Assembly (NCBI RefSeq): GCF_026013605.1 | Contig: NZ_JAPDPJ010000003.1 | Span: 114,679-178,678, forward strand | Source: Plebeiibacterium sediminum | Lineage (GTDB): Bacteria; Bacteroidota; Bacteroidia; Bacteroidales; Marinilabiliaceae | Reading direction: 5' to 3' | DNA length: 64,000 bases | In this document: one piece after another, positions 27,361-35,922 of the stretch | How positions within the stretch are numbered: position 1 is the stretch's first letter | Layout of the letters: each line of letters starts with the position of its first letter | The notes under the pieces: model-generated | The model's input: the letters and a program-made list of their open reading frames with translations, nothing else | The model's database searches: none | What the model was told of the DNA's origin: nothing | Position numbers and translations under genes: made by a program

Positions 27361-27992
27361 CTCTCGTATTTTAAATACATTACTACACCATAAATAATAT
27401 GAAAAAGTCCAAACCCAATGCTCCAGAAAATTATACCATACGATAAATATATGCCAGCAAAAAGGCCTAGAATTGCTTCCGCATATCCAAGATATTTAAT
27501 ATCATGATGTGTGTATTTTGCAATTGTAATTAATGAAATTCCATAAAACAGGAGGGTAGCAGAAGCAACTAATCTTAAATCACCCTGAAAAATCAAGATA
27601 ATGCAGAATACTCCTCCCAAGAAGAGTACAGTTCCCATTTCAGTTAAAATTTTCTTTGCTGTGTTGGACCAAAATTGAGTACCTGCTTTTTGTGCCTTTT
27701 GTTTTGATAAGATAAAAGTACTGATTGTTGCAGATAGAAATACAATTGCAGCAACAACTAAAAGTGAAATTCGGAATTCATGAGTTGGTTTTCCTGTAAG
27801 AGAAATCATAAATTCGTTATAAAAGTGTTTTCCGCTATCGAAGATGAAAAAATAGGTGTATCCGGCACCAAGGAGTGCGTATATACCTGCTAATACACCA
27901 GATAATCCGCTTAATGAAAGGAATTTACTTGAATCCTCCATCATTTGTCTGATGGCTTTTAGATCTTCTAAACTTTTATTGTTGTTGGTCAT
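27348..27992 (-). CDS. Six-helix membrane protein of the HTH-CreD unit
   Basis: This 214-residue protein has a short cytoplasmic helix (about 5-22, LKAIRQMMEDSSKFLSLSG) and about six membrane segments with basic residues between them. I recognise no named function; proteins of this form are commonly encoded just before the small winged-helix regulator in Bacteroidota. An earlier in-frame start at 28025 would add 11 residues. The MTNNNKSLEDL start at 27992 is preferred because the candidate promoter and operator (28001-28017) overlap the earlier one. Confidence 0.65.
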   Translation of the reverse strand: MTNNNKSLEDLKAIRQMMEDSSKFLSLSGLSGVLAGIYALLGAGYTYFFIFDSGKHFYNEFMISLTGKPTHEFRISLLVVAAIVFLSATISTFILSKQKAQKAGTQFWSNTAKKILTEMGTVLFLGGVFCIILIFQGDLRLVASATLLFYGISLITIAKYTHHDIKYLGYAEAILGLFAGIYLSYGIIFWSIGFGLFHIIYGVVMYLKYERCGA

Positions 27993-28000
27993 AACAAAGA

Positions 28001-28017
28001 ACTTTGAAAGACAAAGT
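28001..28017. promoter_or_regulatory. Candidate operator before the membrane protein-HTH-CreD unit
   Basis: ACTTTGAAAGACAAAGT is an inverted repeat nearly identical to 27031-27047. On the minus strand it contains a -7-like TTTACTTTG (28012-28020), so a bound protein would block the promoter. Confidence 0.6.
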
Positions 28018-28025
28018 AAAATCAA

Positions 28026-28331
28026 TTTTATAAATTATACAATAGTCTATAGTGATTTATGAAAAAAAACATTTGGGAATTTTGTAAAAGCTGCTAATTC
28101 TGGTAGGATATATTTTGCTTTGTATGATATTTTCTATTTTATAGCCTGTTATTATTTAGTATTTTCGTGCTCTATTTCAGAGGAATATTTTCCGATTGAA
28201 AAGCTAAATGAATATTCAAGAATTTGAGAAAATAAAGGTTTGAATAATAGAAAGATAATTGACTCTTATTTGTGTAATGGTTAATGTCTGGCATCTTGAT
28301 TCCTTTGTCTCAATACTAACTACAAATGTAA
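28026..28331. other. Divergent intergenic region before hemN
   Basis: This 306-bp AT-rich stretch holds the starts of two divergent units. I see a weak -7-like TTCCTTTG near 28302-28309 for hemN but no riboswitch, strong hairpin or repeat. Confidence 0.3.
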
Positions 28332-29711
28332 ATGAAAGTTACAAAAGAACTACTTGATAAATATAATATTCCAGTACCTCGTTATACAAGTTATCCACCG
28401 GCAAATTATTTCACAAATGATTTTACTTTAGATAACTATCATGAGTTAATTGAATTGTCGAATACAGATGATCCTAAGCTTGTAGCATTTTATATTCATA
28501 TTCCATTTTGTGCTCAAATATGTTATTACTGTGGATGTAATGCTTTAAAAATGGAAAAAAGTGATGTGGTATTTCAATATGTGGAAGCAGTAAAGAAAGA
28601 GATCTTAATGCTTTCAAAACGTATTGATAAATCCCGTAAAGTATCTCAAATTCATTATGGAGGAGGAACTCCTAACGCTATTAAATCAGAATATCTGAAA
28701 GAAATCAATCAAACGATATTTAATGAATTTGATTTAATTGACGAGGTAGAAATAGCTATTGAATGTAATCCGGCTTTATTAAGTTATACCTATTTAGATG
28801 CGCTTATAGAAGCTAAATTTAATAGGTTTAGTTTTGGTATTCAGGATTTTAATAATGATGTACTAACTAATGTAAATAGAAAACCTTCCGCTTTACCAGT
28901 TAAAGAATTGGTTGAATATGTAAAAGAGAAGAATAGTAAAGTTGCAGTGAATCTGGATTTTATTTATGGGTTACCTGGTCAATCATTAGATAGTTTTAAA
29001 GATACAATTAATAAAGCCATTGAAATCAAACCGGATCGATTGGTCACTTTTTCATACGCTCATGTTCCCTGGTTAAAAGAAAATCAGAAGATACTGGAAG
29101 AGAAAGGTTTGCCAACAGCCGACGAAAAGATGGATATGTTTATGGCGGCCTATGATTTACTAACTACTGCAGGTTATATCAGTATAGGATTAGATCATTA
29201 TGCATTACCACAAGATGAACTATGTGTTGCACTTGAGCAACATCAATTACACCGAAACTTTCAGGGGTATTGTACAAAGAAAACAACAGGTCAGGTTTAT
29301 GCAGTTGGAATTTCAGGTATAAGTCAGTTAGCAGGTGGATATATTCAAAATACAAAGGAACTTTCTTCCTATACAAAATCAATTGCTGATGGTGCCTTTC
29401 CTGTAGAAAAAGGTATTGTAGTAACACAGGAACAAAAGGTAATTCGTATGGTAATTAATGAGTTAATGTGTAATAAAGTGTTGGTTTGGAATGAGATAGC
29501 TGATATATTTAAACTAACTGTAAATGAAGTTAAAGCTATAGTTAAGTACTCAGAAAAGGCCATGAATGATTTTAAAGCTGATGAATTAATTGAATTTGAG
29601 GATAATCAAATACGCATTAATGAATTAGGTAGTTTGTTTATTCGTAATATTGTTGCAGCTTTTGATCCTGCCTTAAAAAATAATGAAAAAAGGTATTCAA
29701 AGTCGTTATAG
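28332..29711 (+). CDS. hemN: Oxygen-independent coproporphyrinogen III oxidase
   Basis: This 459-residue radical SAM enzyme decarboxylates coproporphyrinogen III to protoporphyrinogen IX without oxygen. The cluster motif is C60-x3-C64-x2-C67-G-C69 (CAQICYYCGC). PRYTSYPPANYF at the N-terminus, HYGGGTPN, LDFIYGLPGQ and HRNFQGYCTKKT mark a genuine HemN rather than HemW. It begins the unit hemN-hemG-hemH on the plus strand, with gaps of 85 and 22 bp. Confidence 0.95.
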   Translation: MKVTKELLDKYNIPVPRYTSYPPANYFTNDFTLDNYHELIELSNTDDPKLVAFYIHIPFCAQICYYCGCNALKMEKSDVVFQYVEAVKKEILMLSKRIDKSRKVSQIHYGGGTPNAIKSEYLKEINQTIFNEFDLIDEVEIAIECNPALLSYTYLDALIEAKFNRFSFGIQDFNNDVLTNVNRKPSALPVKELVEYVKEKNSKVAVNLDFIYGLPGQSLDSFKDTINKAIEIKPDRLVTFSYAHVPWLKENQKILEEKGLPTADEKMDMFMAAYDLLTTAGYISIGLDHYALPQDELCVALEQHQLHRNFQGYCTKKTTGQVYAVGISGISQLAGGYIQNTKELSSYTKSIADGAFPVEKGIVVTQEQKVIRMVINELMCNKVLVWNEIADIFKLTVNEVKAIVKYSEKAMNDFKADELIEFEDNQIRINELGSLFIRNIVAAFDPALKNNEKRYSKSL

Positions 29712-29796
29712 ATAAGTTCTTATAGAGTCAACTAAATCCTTTGAAAAAGTTTGAAATAAATGATACCAGCCATCCCAACTGATAAAAATTAAATAA

Positions 29797-31164
29797 ATGA
29801 ATAATAATATAGATGTTGTAGTGATAGGTTCAGGTTTAACAGGATTAACCTTAGCTTATTATTTGAATAAATACGGTAAAAAGGTATTGTTGCTGGAAAA
29901 GAATCCAATTGTTGGAGGAGTTATCCATACACATCATAAGGATGGTTTTACTTTTGAAGGTGGTCCAACTACAGGTGCACTTGGTTCTGAAGAGATGGTG
30001 GAATTGTTCGATGAACTTAAAGGCGATTGCGAATTTGAAGGCACCAGTAATATTGCAAATGAACGTTGGATTTTAAAGAATAACAAATGGAAACCTATAC
30101 CTGATGGTTTGATTTCAGGTATTAAGACACCACTTTTTTCATGGAAAGATAAGTTTAGAATCTGGGGAGAACCGTTTCGTAAAAAAGGAACCAATCCCAA
30201 TGAGACTTTGGCGGAAATGGTGAAACGGAGATTGGGGCAAACATATCTGGATTATGCTATTGACCCGTTTATATCAGGAGTATATGCCGGTGATCCTAAT
30301 TTGTTAATTCCTCGTTATGCTTTACCTAAATTATACAGAATAGAACAAGACTACGGAAGTTTTATTCGCGGAGCAATAAAAAAACGTAAGGAACCAAAAA
30401 CTGAATTACAAAAAAGAGTAACGCGTGAAGTGTTCTCTGTTAAAGGTGGTTTGTCCAATCTAATAAATGCTTTGGAGAAAAATATTCCAACAGAAAGTAT
30501 TCAGTGTGGTATATCCGATATAAAAATAAATCCTGAAGGTAATGGATATGAGGTTTCTTATATAAATACTTCTGGTGAACAGTGTAAAGTTGATGCGAGT
30601 AAGGTTGTTACAACTGTTGGAGGGTATGCATTAAAAGAGATGTTAGCGTTTGTAGATGGTATTGATTTGGATGCTGTTTTCAACGTTAAATATGCTAAAG
30701 TAGTTCAGGCTGCTGTGGGTTATAACAAATGGGATGGTCTGCCAATTAATGCTTTTGGAGGTCTTGTTCCTGGCAAAGAGAAAAAGGATTTTCTTGGAAT
30801 TTTATTTCCCGGGTCTTTATTTCAAAACCGTTGTCCCGAGGGGGGAGCTTTACTTTCTGTTTTTATGGGAGGAATTAAACGTCCTGATATCATTGAAAAA
30901 AGTGATGAAGAACTAAAAAGTATAGTTTTAAGAGAGATATCTTCAACTTTGGGTGAACAAAAAACACCGGATTTACTTCATATATTCAGGTATCAGCATG
31001 CCATTGCCCAGTATGATATAAGTACTGAAGAAAGATTGGAAGCCATCAATAGGGTAGAAGCTAATTATCCGGGTTTGATTTTGGGTGGAAATATCAGAGA
31101 TGGAATTGGAATGACAGATAGAGTTAAACAAGGTAAATATATTGCAGATCAATTAATTAATTGA
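29797..31164 (+). CDS. hemG: Protoporphyrinogen oxidase (HemG/HemY FAD type)
   Basis: This 455-residue FAD-dependent enzyme oxidises protoporphyrinogen IX to protoporphyrin IX. The dinucleotide fold is GSGLTG (11-16), and VGGVIHTHHKDGFTFEGGP (about 39-57) is a signature of the PPOX/amine oxidase superfamily. The C-terminal GLILGGNIRDGIGMTDRVKQG closes the FAD site. It is the oxygen-type PPOX (also named hemY), while its neighbour HemN is the anaerobic-type enzyme. It probably works on the membrane face and passes product to HemH. Confidence 0.93.
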   Translation: MNNNIDVVVIGSGLTGLTLAYYLNKYGKKVLLLEKNPIVGGVIHTHHKDGFTFEGGPTTGALGSEEMVELFDELKGDCEFEGTSNIANERWILKNNKWKPIPDGLISGIKTPLFSWKDKFRIWGEPFRKKGTNPNETLAEMVKRRLGQTYLDYAIDPFISGVYAGDPNLLIPRYALPKLYRIEQDYGSFIRGAIKKRKEPKTELQKRVTREVFSVKGGLSNLINALEKNIPTESIQCGISDIKINPEGNGYEVSYINTSGEQCKVDASKVVTTVGGYALKEMLAFVDGIDLDAVFNVKYAKVVQAAVGYNKWDGLPINAFGGLVPGKEKKDFLGILFPGSLFQNRCPEGGALLSVFMGGIKRPDIIEKSDEELKSIVLREISSTLGEQKTPDLLHIFRYQHAIAQYDISTEERLEAINRVEANYPGLILGGNIRDGIGMTDRVKQGKYIADQLIN

Positions 31165-31186
31165 TGCAATAAATGTATTTAAAGGA

Positions 31187-32191
31187 ATGAAAAAAGCACT
31201 GGTTATAATTAATATAGGAACTCCGGATCAACCTGAAAAAAAAGCGGTTAAGAGGTATTTAACAGAATTTTTGAACGATGGATTGGTGATTGATATTCCT
31301 TGGTTATTGAGAAAAATATTGGTTAACCTTATTATCATTCCTTTTAGAGTAAGTAAGTCTACAAGTTTATATAAGCGATTGTGGACTAAAGAGGGTTCTC
31401 CATTGTTATCGTATCAAACTAATTTAGCCAATAAATTAGATGAAAAGTTAGGGGCTGAAGTGGATGTGTTTTCTGCTATGCGATATGGAAATCCTTCTAT
31501 AAAATCTGTTTTTAATCAAGTAAAAAAAGGCAATTATGATGAAGTTGTGGTTTTACCTATGTATCCTCAATACGCTACTTCTACAACTTTATCTACTGAA
31601 TTAAAGGTTAAAGAAGTTGTTCAGGAACTAAATCTGGATGTAAATATTCGATTTATAGAGCAATTTTATAATCATCCATCTTTTATAAAAACTTTTACTG
31701 CTAAGATCAAAGATTGTGATTTTGATAGTTACGACCATATTATTTTTTCCTATCATGGATTACCAGAACGTCAGGTAAATAAAATTCACCCGGGTATTGA
31801 AAGTCCAACTTGTAGCTGTCATATACAAATGCCCGAACATGGTAAAATGTGCTATAAAGCTACTTGCTACGAAACAACTCGTTTAATGGCTAAAGAATTG
31901 GGTATAGATAATTCATTTTATTCTGTTTCTTTTCAAAGCAGGCTATCGAAAAATTGGTTAACACCATTTACGGATCATAATATTGAGGAGCTTTTAAAAA
32001 AGGGAAATAAGAGGATTTTGGTTGTAGCTCCGGCTTTTGTTACAGATTGTTTAGAGACGATTGTTGAAATTGGTTTTGAGTATAAGCGGGATTTTATTCA
32101 AAACGGAGGTGAGCAACTTAAATTAGTCGAAAGTCTGAATGATGATGATCTTTGGGCAGATACCATTATTGAAATAGCCGAATTGAATTAG
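31187..32191 (+). CDS. hemH: Ferrochelatase
   Basis: This 334-residue protein inserts Fe2+ into protoporphyrin IX, the last step of heme synthesis. The catalytic histidine is H190 in FSYHGLPERQ, and the conserved glutamate is E290 in FVTDCLETIVEI. A cysteine-rich loop C209-S-C211...C222...C227 sits just after the active site, and C288 precedes the catalytic Glu. Together these could hold an Fe-S cluster as in some bacterial and animal ferrochelatases. Its stop overlaps that of the convergent GGCT-like gene by 3 bp. Confidence 0.94.
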   Translation: MKKALVIINIGTPDQPEKKAVKRYLTEFLNDGLVIDIPWLLRKILVNLIIIPFRVSKSTSLYKRLWTKEGSPLLSYQTNLANKLDEKLGAEVDVFSAMRYGNPSIKSVFNQVKKGNYDEVVVLPMYPQYATSTTLSTELKVKEVVQELNLDVNIRFIEQFYNHPSFIKTFTAKIKDCDFDSYDHIIFSYHGLPERQVNKIHPGIESPTCSCHIQMPEHGKMCYKATCYETTRLMAKELGIDNSFYSVSFQSRLSKNWLTPFTDHNIEELLKKGNKRILVVAPAFVTDCLETIVEIGFEYKRDFIQNGGEQLKLVESLNDDDLWADTIIEIAELN

Positions 32192-32631
32192 CAGTTGATG
32201 CTATAATAGTCATTTTTAACAGATGGTATAACATGATTGAGGTAATACTTTAAGTGGTTAGTTTTAAACATATCCACATCCCAATTTAATTGTTTTGCCA
32301 AGCTGTATTCATGATTCCATACATAAACAAATACCTCCATTTGAGTTTTATCAGAAAGTGAAATAGGCTTTATAATTCGTTTATATTCATCACCTTCATA
32401 AAAATCAATAATTTTAAGACTATCGTCATCAATATCAAACAAGACTTTCCCTTTAACATTTGAGCCTGATTTTTCTATTATTGCAGGATATTCTTCATTA
32501 CTGTTTTCAGTTGTAACCTTGTATCGGATGTAATTATCAATAAATGCATCCATACTTTGAAAACGATTCCCAGTTAAGGCAAAAACCAATTCAGTAAACA
32601 TCAATGTGCCGTATGTAAATATATTGGTCAT
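32188..32631 (-). CDS. Gamma-glutamylcyclotransferase-like (AIG2/GGCT) protein
   Basis: This 147-residue protein has the GGCT fold signature: substrate-binding Y7GTL10 near the N-terminus and the catalytic glutamate E79 in DFYEGDEYKR. The family cleaves gamma-glutamyl amines or dipeptides to 5-oxoproline, and bacterial members may act on other gamma-glutamyl compounds. No signal peptide is present. It lies 67 bp after the unknown 116-residue gene on the same strand and may be part of its transcript. Confidence 0.83.
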   Translation of the reverse strand: MTNIFTYGTLMFTELVFALTGNRFQSMDAFIDNYIRYKVTTENSNEEYPAIIEKSGSNVKGKVLFDIDDDSLKIIDFYEGDEYKRIIKPISLSDKTQMEVFVYVWNHEYSLAKQLNWDVDMFKTNHLKYYLNHVIPSVKNDYYSINC

Positions 32632-32698
32632 TTAAGTAAAAATCATTTCGAGCATTTGAGATTTGATTTTAATTGCTGAACGAAACAGGCTATCATTA

Positions 32699-33049
32699 TT
32701 ACTCTATTACACGGCAAGCTCTTTCATGTAAGATTTCTTCACTTACCTCAGAATAATACTGATTGTAATAATTGAAGGTAACCATGCATTCCATCCCTGA
32801 TTTTAATTCCTGGTGGTATTTTTCATCAATAACAAAAGAGATAGCATAATGTAAATTTACTTTTGATATTTTATGTATTTCTGCCTTAATGTTGTTAATG
32901 CGAGTATTAAAAATACTAATGTGTATGCTGTTGATTTGTTTAATTTGATGATAGTCTTTTTTATGTACTACAGTTAAAACTTCAAAATTTGTTTTTAAAC
33001 CTATCTCTTTCTTTTGTACAATTCCAATTGCTTTTAGTTCTTCTTGCAT
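32699..33049 (-). CDS. Uncharacterised 116-residue protein
   Basis: I do not recognise this gene. The predicted protein is soluble, without a signal peptide, with alternating beta-type stretches and many His, Tyr and Lys residues. A late segment (KSGMECMVTFNYYNQ, about 83-97) vaguely recalls the outlet of a membrane-fusion-protein beta domain, but that is not enough for a call. The start is 2 bp after the stop of a 37-residue membrane ORF, which suggests they are coupled. Confidence 0.6.
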   Translation of the reverse strand: MQEELKAIGIVQKKEIGLKTNFEVLTVVHKKDYHQIKQINSIHISIFNTRINNIKAEIHKISKVNLHYAISFVIDEKYHQELKSGMECMVTFNYYNQYYSEVSEEILHERACRVIE

Positions 33050-33051
33050 GT

Positions 33052-33165
33052 CTATATGTTTTTTGATTTTTCTTTACATCGCTCTTTAGCTCCATAATAG
33101 CATATAAAACCAACAACAATTATGGATAAAGCAATTCTAGACCAAAGAATTACAGTTTCATTCAT
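33052..33165 (-). CDS. Small single-span membrane protein (37 residues)
   Basis: This ORF of 37 codons starts MNETVILWSRIALS and contains one hydrophobic helix (about 5-24, ending GFICYY), then a basic tail with one cysteine. The next gene starts 2 bp after its stop. A -7 element TATTTTTG lies 25 bp upstream on the minus strand (33190-33197). The coding claim rests on promoter, spacing and topology; no homologue is recognised. Confidence 0.5.
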   Translation of the reverse strand: MNETVILWSRIALSIIVVGFICYYGAKERCKEKSKNI

Positions 33166-33189
33166 CAGATTATAAGTTTAATTCCATAT

Positions 33190-33197
33190 CAAAAATA
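33190..33197 (-). promoter_or_regulatory. -7 element before the 37-residue membrane ORF
   Basis: The minus strand reads TATTTTTG, a full match to TAnnTTTG, 25 bp before the ATG at 33165. No TTTG at -33 was seen. Confidence 0.4.
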
Positions 33198-33375
33198 TGA
33201 TAATTATAGTTTTGGATCTGTTTAAATTTGGTGAACTGATTATTTATGAGTCTGAATATGAAAAAATCTTAACTAAATGATTTTAGAATATTTGTAAAAT
33301 CATAAGTGGGATAGTTAGATATCTTTTTTACAAAAAAAACCTAAATTATAGCAAAGGTGTCTGGTTGCTTAATCA

Positions 33376-33407
33376 AAAAAAAGCTGCAATTTTTGTAAGT
33401 TGCAGCT
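33376..33407 (-). terminator. Terminator after the Wzi/RemB-like gene
   Basis: On the minus strand AGCTGCAA (33400-33407) and TTGCAGCT (33382-33389) form a perfect 8-bp stem followed by a run of Ts, 28 bp after the stop codon. Confidence 0.83.
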
Positions 33408-33434
33408 CTTCGTTTTGTATCTTCTTTATTAATT

Positions 33435-35060
33435 TTAGAAATCTCTATACAGGTTTTTTAATGATGTTCTAACAGCAAACCAAACCATTTGTGTGTTTTG
33501 AGTTTCAACATCGTTACTTTCTTTTCTGTATCGGGCACCCAAAGCAATATTAAAGTTGTTTCTTGGATTAATCATATAGCTGATGTTTCCATCGAGGTAT
33601 TGTAAGTTTGTTTTTAAGCCTTGCCCAATTGTATTACCATATTCATTAGGGCGTGTATCATTATCCAGGAAAATATTACCTCCATAACTTACCTCGTCAC
33701 TAAAATCTTTTCCTTTCATAGCAGCCATAAATTCAAGGTTAAAATGCCAGCGCTTGTATTTATACCTTAAAAATGAAACCCCTTCTCTGAAATTAGCTCC
33801 CAGTGGATGAGCCAACTCCTGATTATAATGTGCATAATTGGAAATGGTTTCTCTGTGAGAGTAGGTGTAAGGTCGAACCTGATTATACTCTGCCTGGAAA
33901 TATAAATTATTGATGCCAAACAGGTTAAAACACTTCATACCCAATTGAAACCCTTGTTTATTGGCCCACCATTTATTTCCTGAGAAAACTTCATCAGATT
34001 TAAATTCACCCATAACAAATTGGCCATATAATACGTTGTGTTGTCCAACTAAATATTTAATATTAGCACCCATGGTAATATTATCCGGCGAACCAATAGA
34101 GTATTCAACAGGTCGGTAAAAAATAAACGGATTCATGTAAGCCCAATCAAAATTTCTATCTCCAGCAGCATCCTGAGCAGCCCAAACAACACTTTCAAAA
34201 AGACCAACAGACCATCTTTTACCAATATTTACAGTTAAATAATGTGATGCAGAATATTTAGTAGGATATCTCATATCCCTGCTTTCATCAGCAGGATCAA
34301 TGTTAAATAAATCTCTGTGTTGTCCCCACATCACCATATAATGTACTTTTTTAAACTCTGCACTAAATTTTAAGTAAGGATAACTGTATGAGTTGTCAGA
34401 TAAAAGTAGTGATCGATAACCATCTCCAATAAAGTTTTTTCCTTGACCCAATTGAACATTAAACCACTTTATAGGATTAAATGAAATGAATCCGGTTGAT
34501 TGACCATAATCGTGAGTGCGTTCACCTTTACTTCGTGTTTTTCCTTGTCCAGGAACTACTTTTCGTTCAAATACAAAATCGTTGTAATAATTAGGAAATA
34601 CTGCCTGGTTTTCAAGAAAATCAGTATAAAAGTAAAAATACTTACCAATGTTTCCTTCAATAAAAAGCCCCCTGGTATTGGTCCATGTTTGCAGACTTTC
34701 ATCCATTTCATTACCTACTTCAAAGTCAAAAAGTGGATTTACTCTAATAGAAATATCTTTATCTTCCCATTTTAACAAGTGATCCTTAAATATTCTACGC
34801 CAGAAATTTAAATCGCCACTAGGTTTTCTTATTCCATCATAAATAAGTGAATCAACATTTGCAATTGCATTTATTTTGTCAATTCTAAAAGGTTGAACAG
34901 AGGTATGAAAATTATTACCGGGCTGATAAACTGTTTTGTAAAAAGGATTGTATTCCTGATTTTGATAATAACTGATTTGTTGAGCAACAGATGTGCCTGA
35001 TACTACAAAAAGTAGAATAGTTATTTTAAGAATACTGAAGTATGTGGTTTTAAATTTCAT
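33435..35060 (-). CDS. Wzi capsule-assembly/RemB-like outer membrane protein
   Basis: This 541-residue secreted protein has a signal peptide (about 1-26, ending SVAQQ) followed by alternating amphipathic strands with many aromatic residues, as expected for a beta barrel. Regions such as GLFIEGNIGKYFYFYTDFLENQ and VQLGQGKNFIGDGYRSLLLSDN match Bacteroidota proteins annotated as Wzi-type capsule assembly or gliding-associated RemB. A role in surface polysaccharide attachment or motility is inferred from the family. A GT2 gene lies 23 bp upstream, likely in one transcript. Confidence 0.78.
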   Translation of the reverse strand: MKFKTTYFSILKITILLFVVSGTSVAQQISYYQNQEYNPFYKTVYQPGNNFHTSVQPFRIDKINAIANVDSLIYDGIRKPSGDLNFWRRIFKDHLLKWEDKDISIRVNPLFDFEVGNEMDESLQTWTNTRGLFIEGNIGKYFYFYTDFLENQAVFPNYYNDFVFERKVVPGQGKTRSKGERTHDYGQSTGFISFNPIKWFNVQLGQGKNFIGDGYRSLLLSDNSYSYPYLKFSAEFKKVHYMVMWGQHRDLFNIDPADESRDMRYPTKYSASHYLTVNIGKRWSVGLFESVVWAAQDAAGDRNFDWAYMNPFIFYRPVEYSIGSPDNITMGANIKYLVGQHNVLYGQFVMGEFKSDEVFSGNKWWANKQGFQLGMKCFNLFGINNLYFQAEYNQVRPYTYSHRETISNYAHYNQELAHPLGANFREGVSFLRYKYKRWHFNLEFMAAMKGKDFSDEVSYGGNIFLDNDTRPNEYGNTIGQGLKTNLQYLDGNISYMINPRNNFNIALGARYRKESNDVETQNTQMVWFAVRTSLKNLYRDF

Positions 35061-35083
35061 TTTATTAGGTTAAATGTGATAAA

Positions 35084-35830
35084 CTACTTTTTAAAAAACT
35101 GAGGTATTTTGGATACATTTTTCCAAATGAGTGTTGATACGCCGCCTATATTATTTTGTTTCAAGGCCGAAATATCTTCCTTTGACTTTTGAATAATGTT
35201 TTTAATGCTTTTGTTACTTGCTCCTCCAACTCTCATTTTAGTAATGACTTGTGGTATATATTTAAAAGAATATCCAGGAGTAGAGAATAAACGAAGGATA
35301 AAGTCGTAATCGGCCGCTATTTTGTATTTTAAACTGTAATTACCAATGTTGTTAAATACCTCTCCTTGTACAAATAGAGTAGGGTGAGGAGGCATCCATC
35401 CTGTTTTTAAAAGTGATGATTTAAAGTCACAACTCTTCCAATATCGAATTACCTTGTCGGTATTTTGAGCATTTACATATTGAAGATCTCCGTAAACGGC
35501 ATTGTAATGACCTTGTTTAAACTCCAGAGCAATTCGTTTTAGAATGTCGTTATCATAAAAAATGTCATCGGCATGAAGTACTCCAATTATATCGCCTGTT
35601 GCCAGTGATATACCTTTGTTAATAGCATCGTAAATGCCTTTATCTGGTTCAGAAATAAAATGTTGAACCTGATCATTATATTTCTCTATAATTTGTAATG
35701 TATTGTCTGTTGATCCTCCATCAACAATAATGTATTCAATGTCAGAATAATTCTGATCAGATATAGAGCGAATAGCAGATTCTATAGTTTTTTCTGCGTT
35801 ATAAGTAGCTGTTATTATCGAAATAGTCAT
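35084..35830 (-). CDS. Family 2 glycosyltransferase
   Basis: This 248-residue GT-A enzyme has the N-terminal nucleotide-sugar motif ISIITATYNAEKTIESAI (about 3-20), IVDGGSTDNT (about 35-44) and the metal-binding DxD-like HADD (about 86-89). The C-terminal part ends in basic amphipathic segments with no membrane helix. The sequence resembles WcaA-type enzymes that add a sugar to a surface glycan. It is followed at 23 bp by the Wzi/RemB-like gene, which fits a polysaccharide export context. Acceptor and donor are unknown. Confidence 0.86.
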   Translation of the reverse strand: MTISIITATYNAEKTIESAIRSISDQNYSDIEYIIVDGGSTDNTLQIIEKYNDQVQHFISEPDKGIYDAINKGISLATGDIIGVLHADDIFYDNDILKRIALEFKQGHYNAVYGDLQYVNAQNTDKVIRYWKSCDFKSSLLKTGWMPPHPTLFVQGEVFNNIGNYSLKYKIAADYDFILRLFSTPGYSFKYIPQVITKMRVGGASNKSIKNIIQKSKEDISALKQNNIGGVSTLIWKNVSKIPQFFKK

Positions 35831-35922
35831 TTTTTTCAGGCTTCATTACTGCAAAAATGATGCTTTTTATTGTAAAAACCTATTTAGTAAATTTTATACC
35901 AGAAATGATGTATGTGAATATC

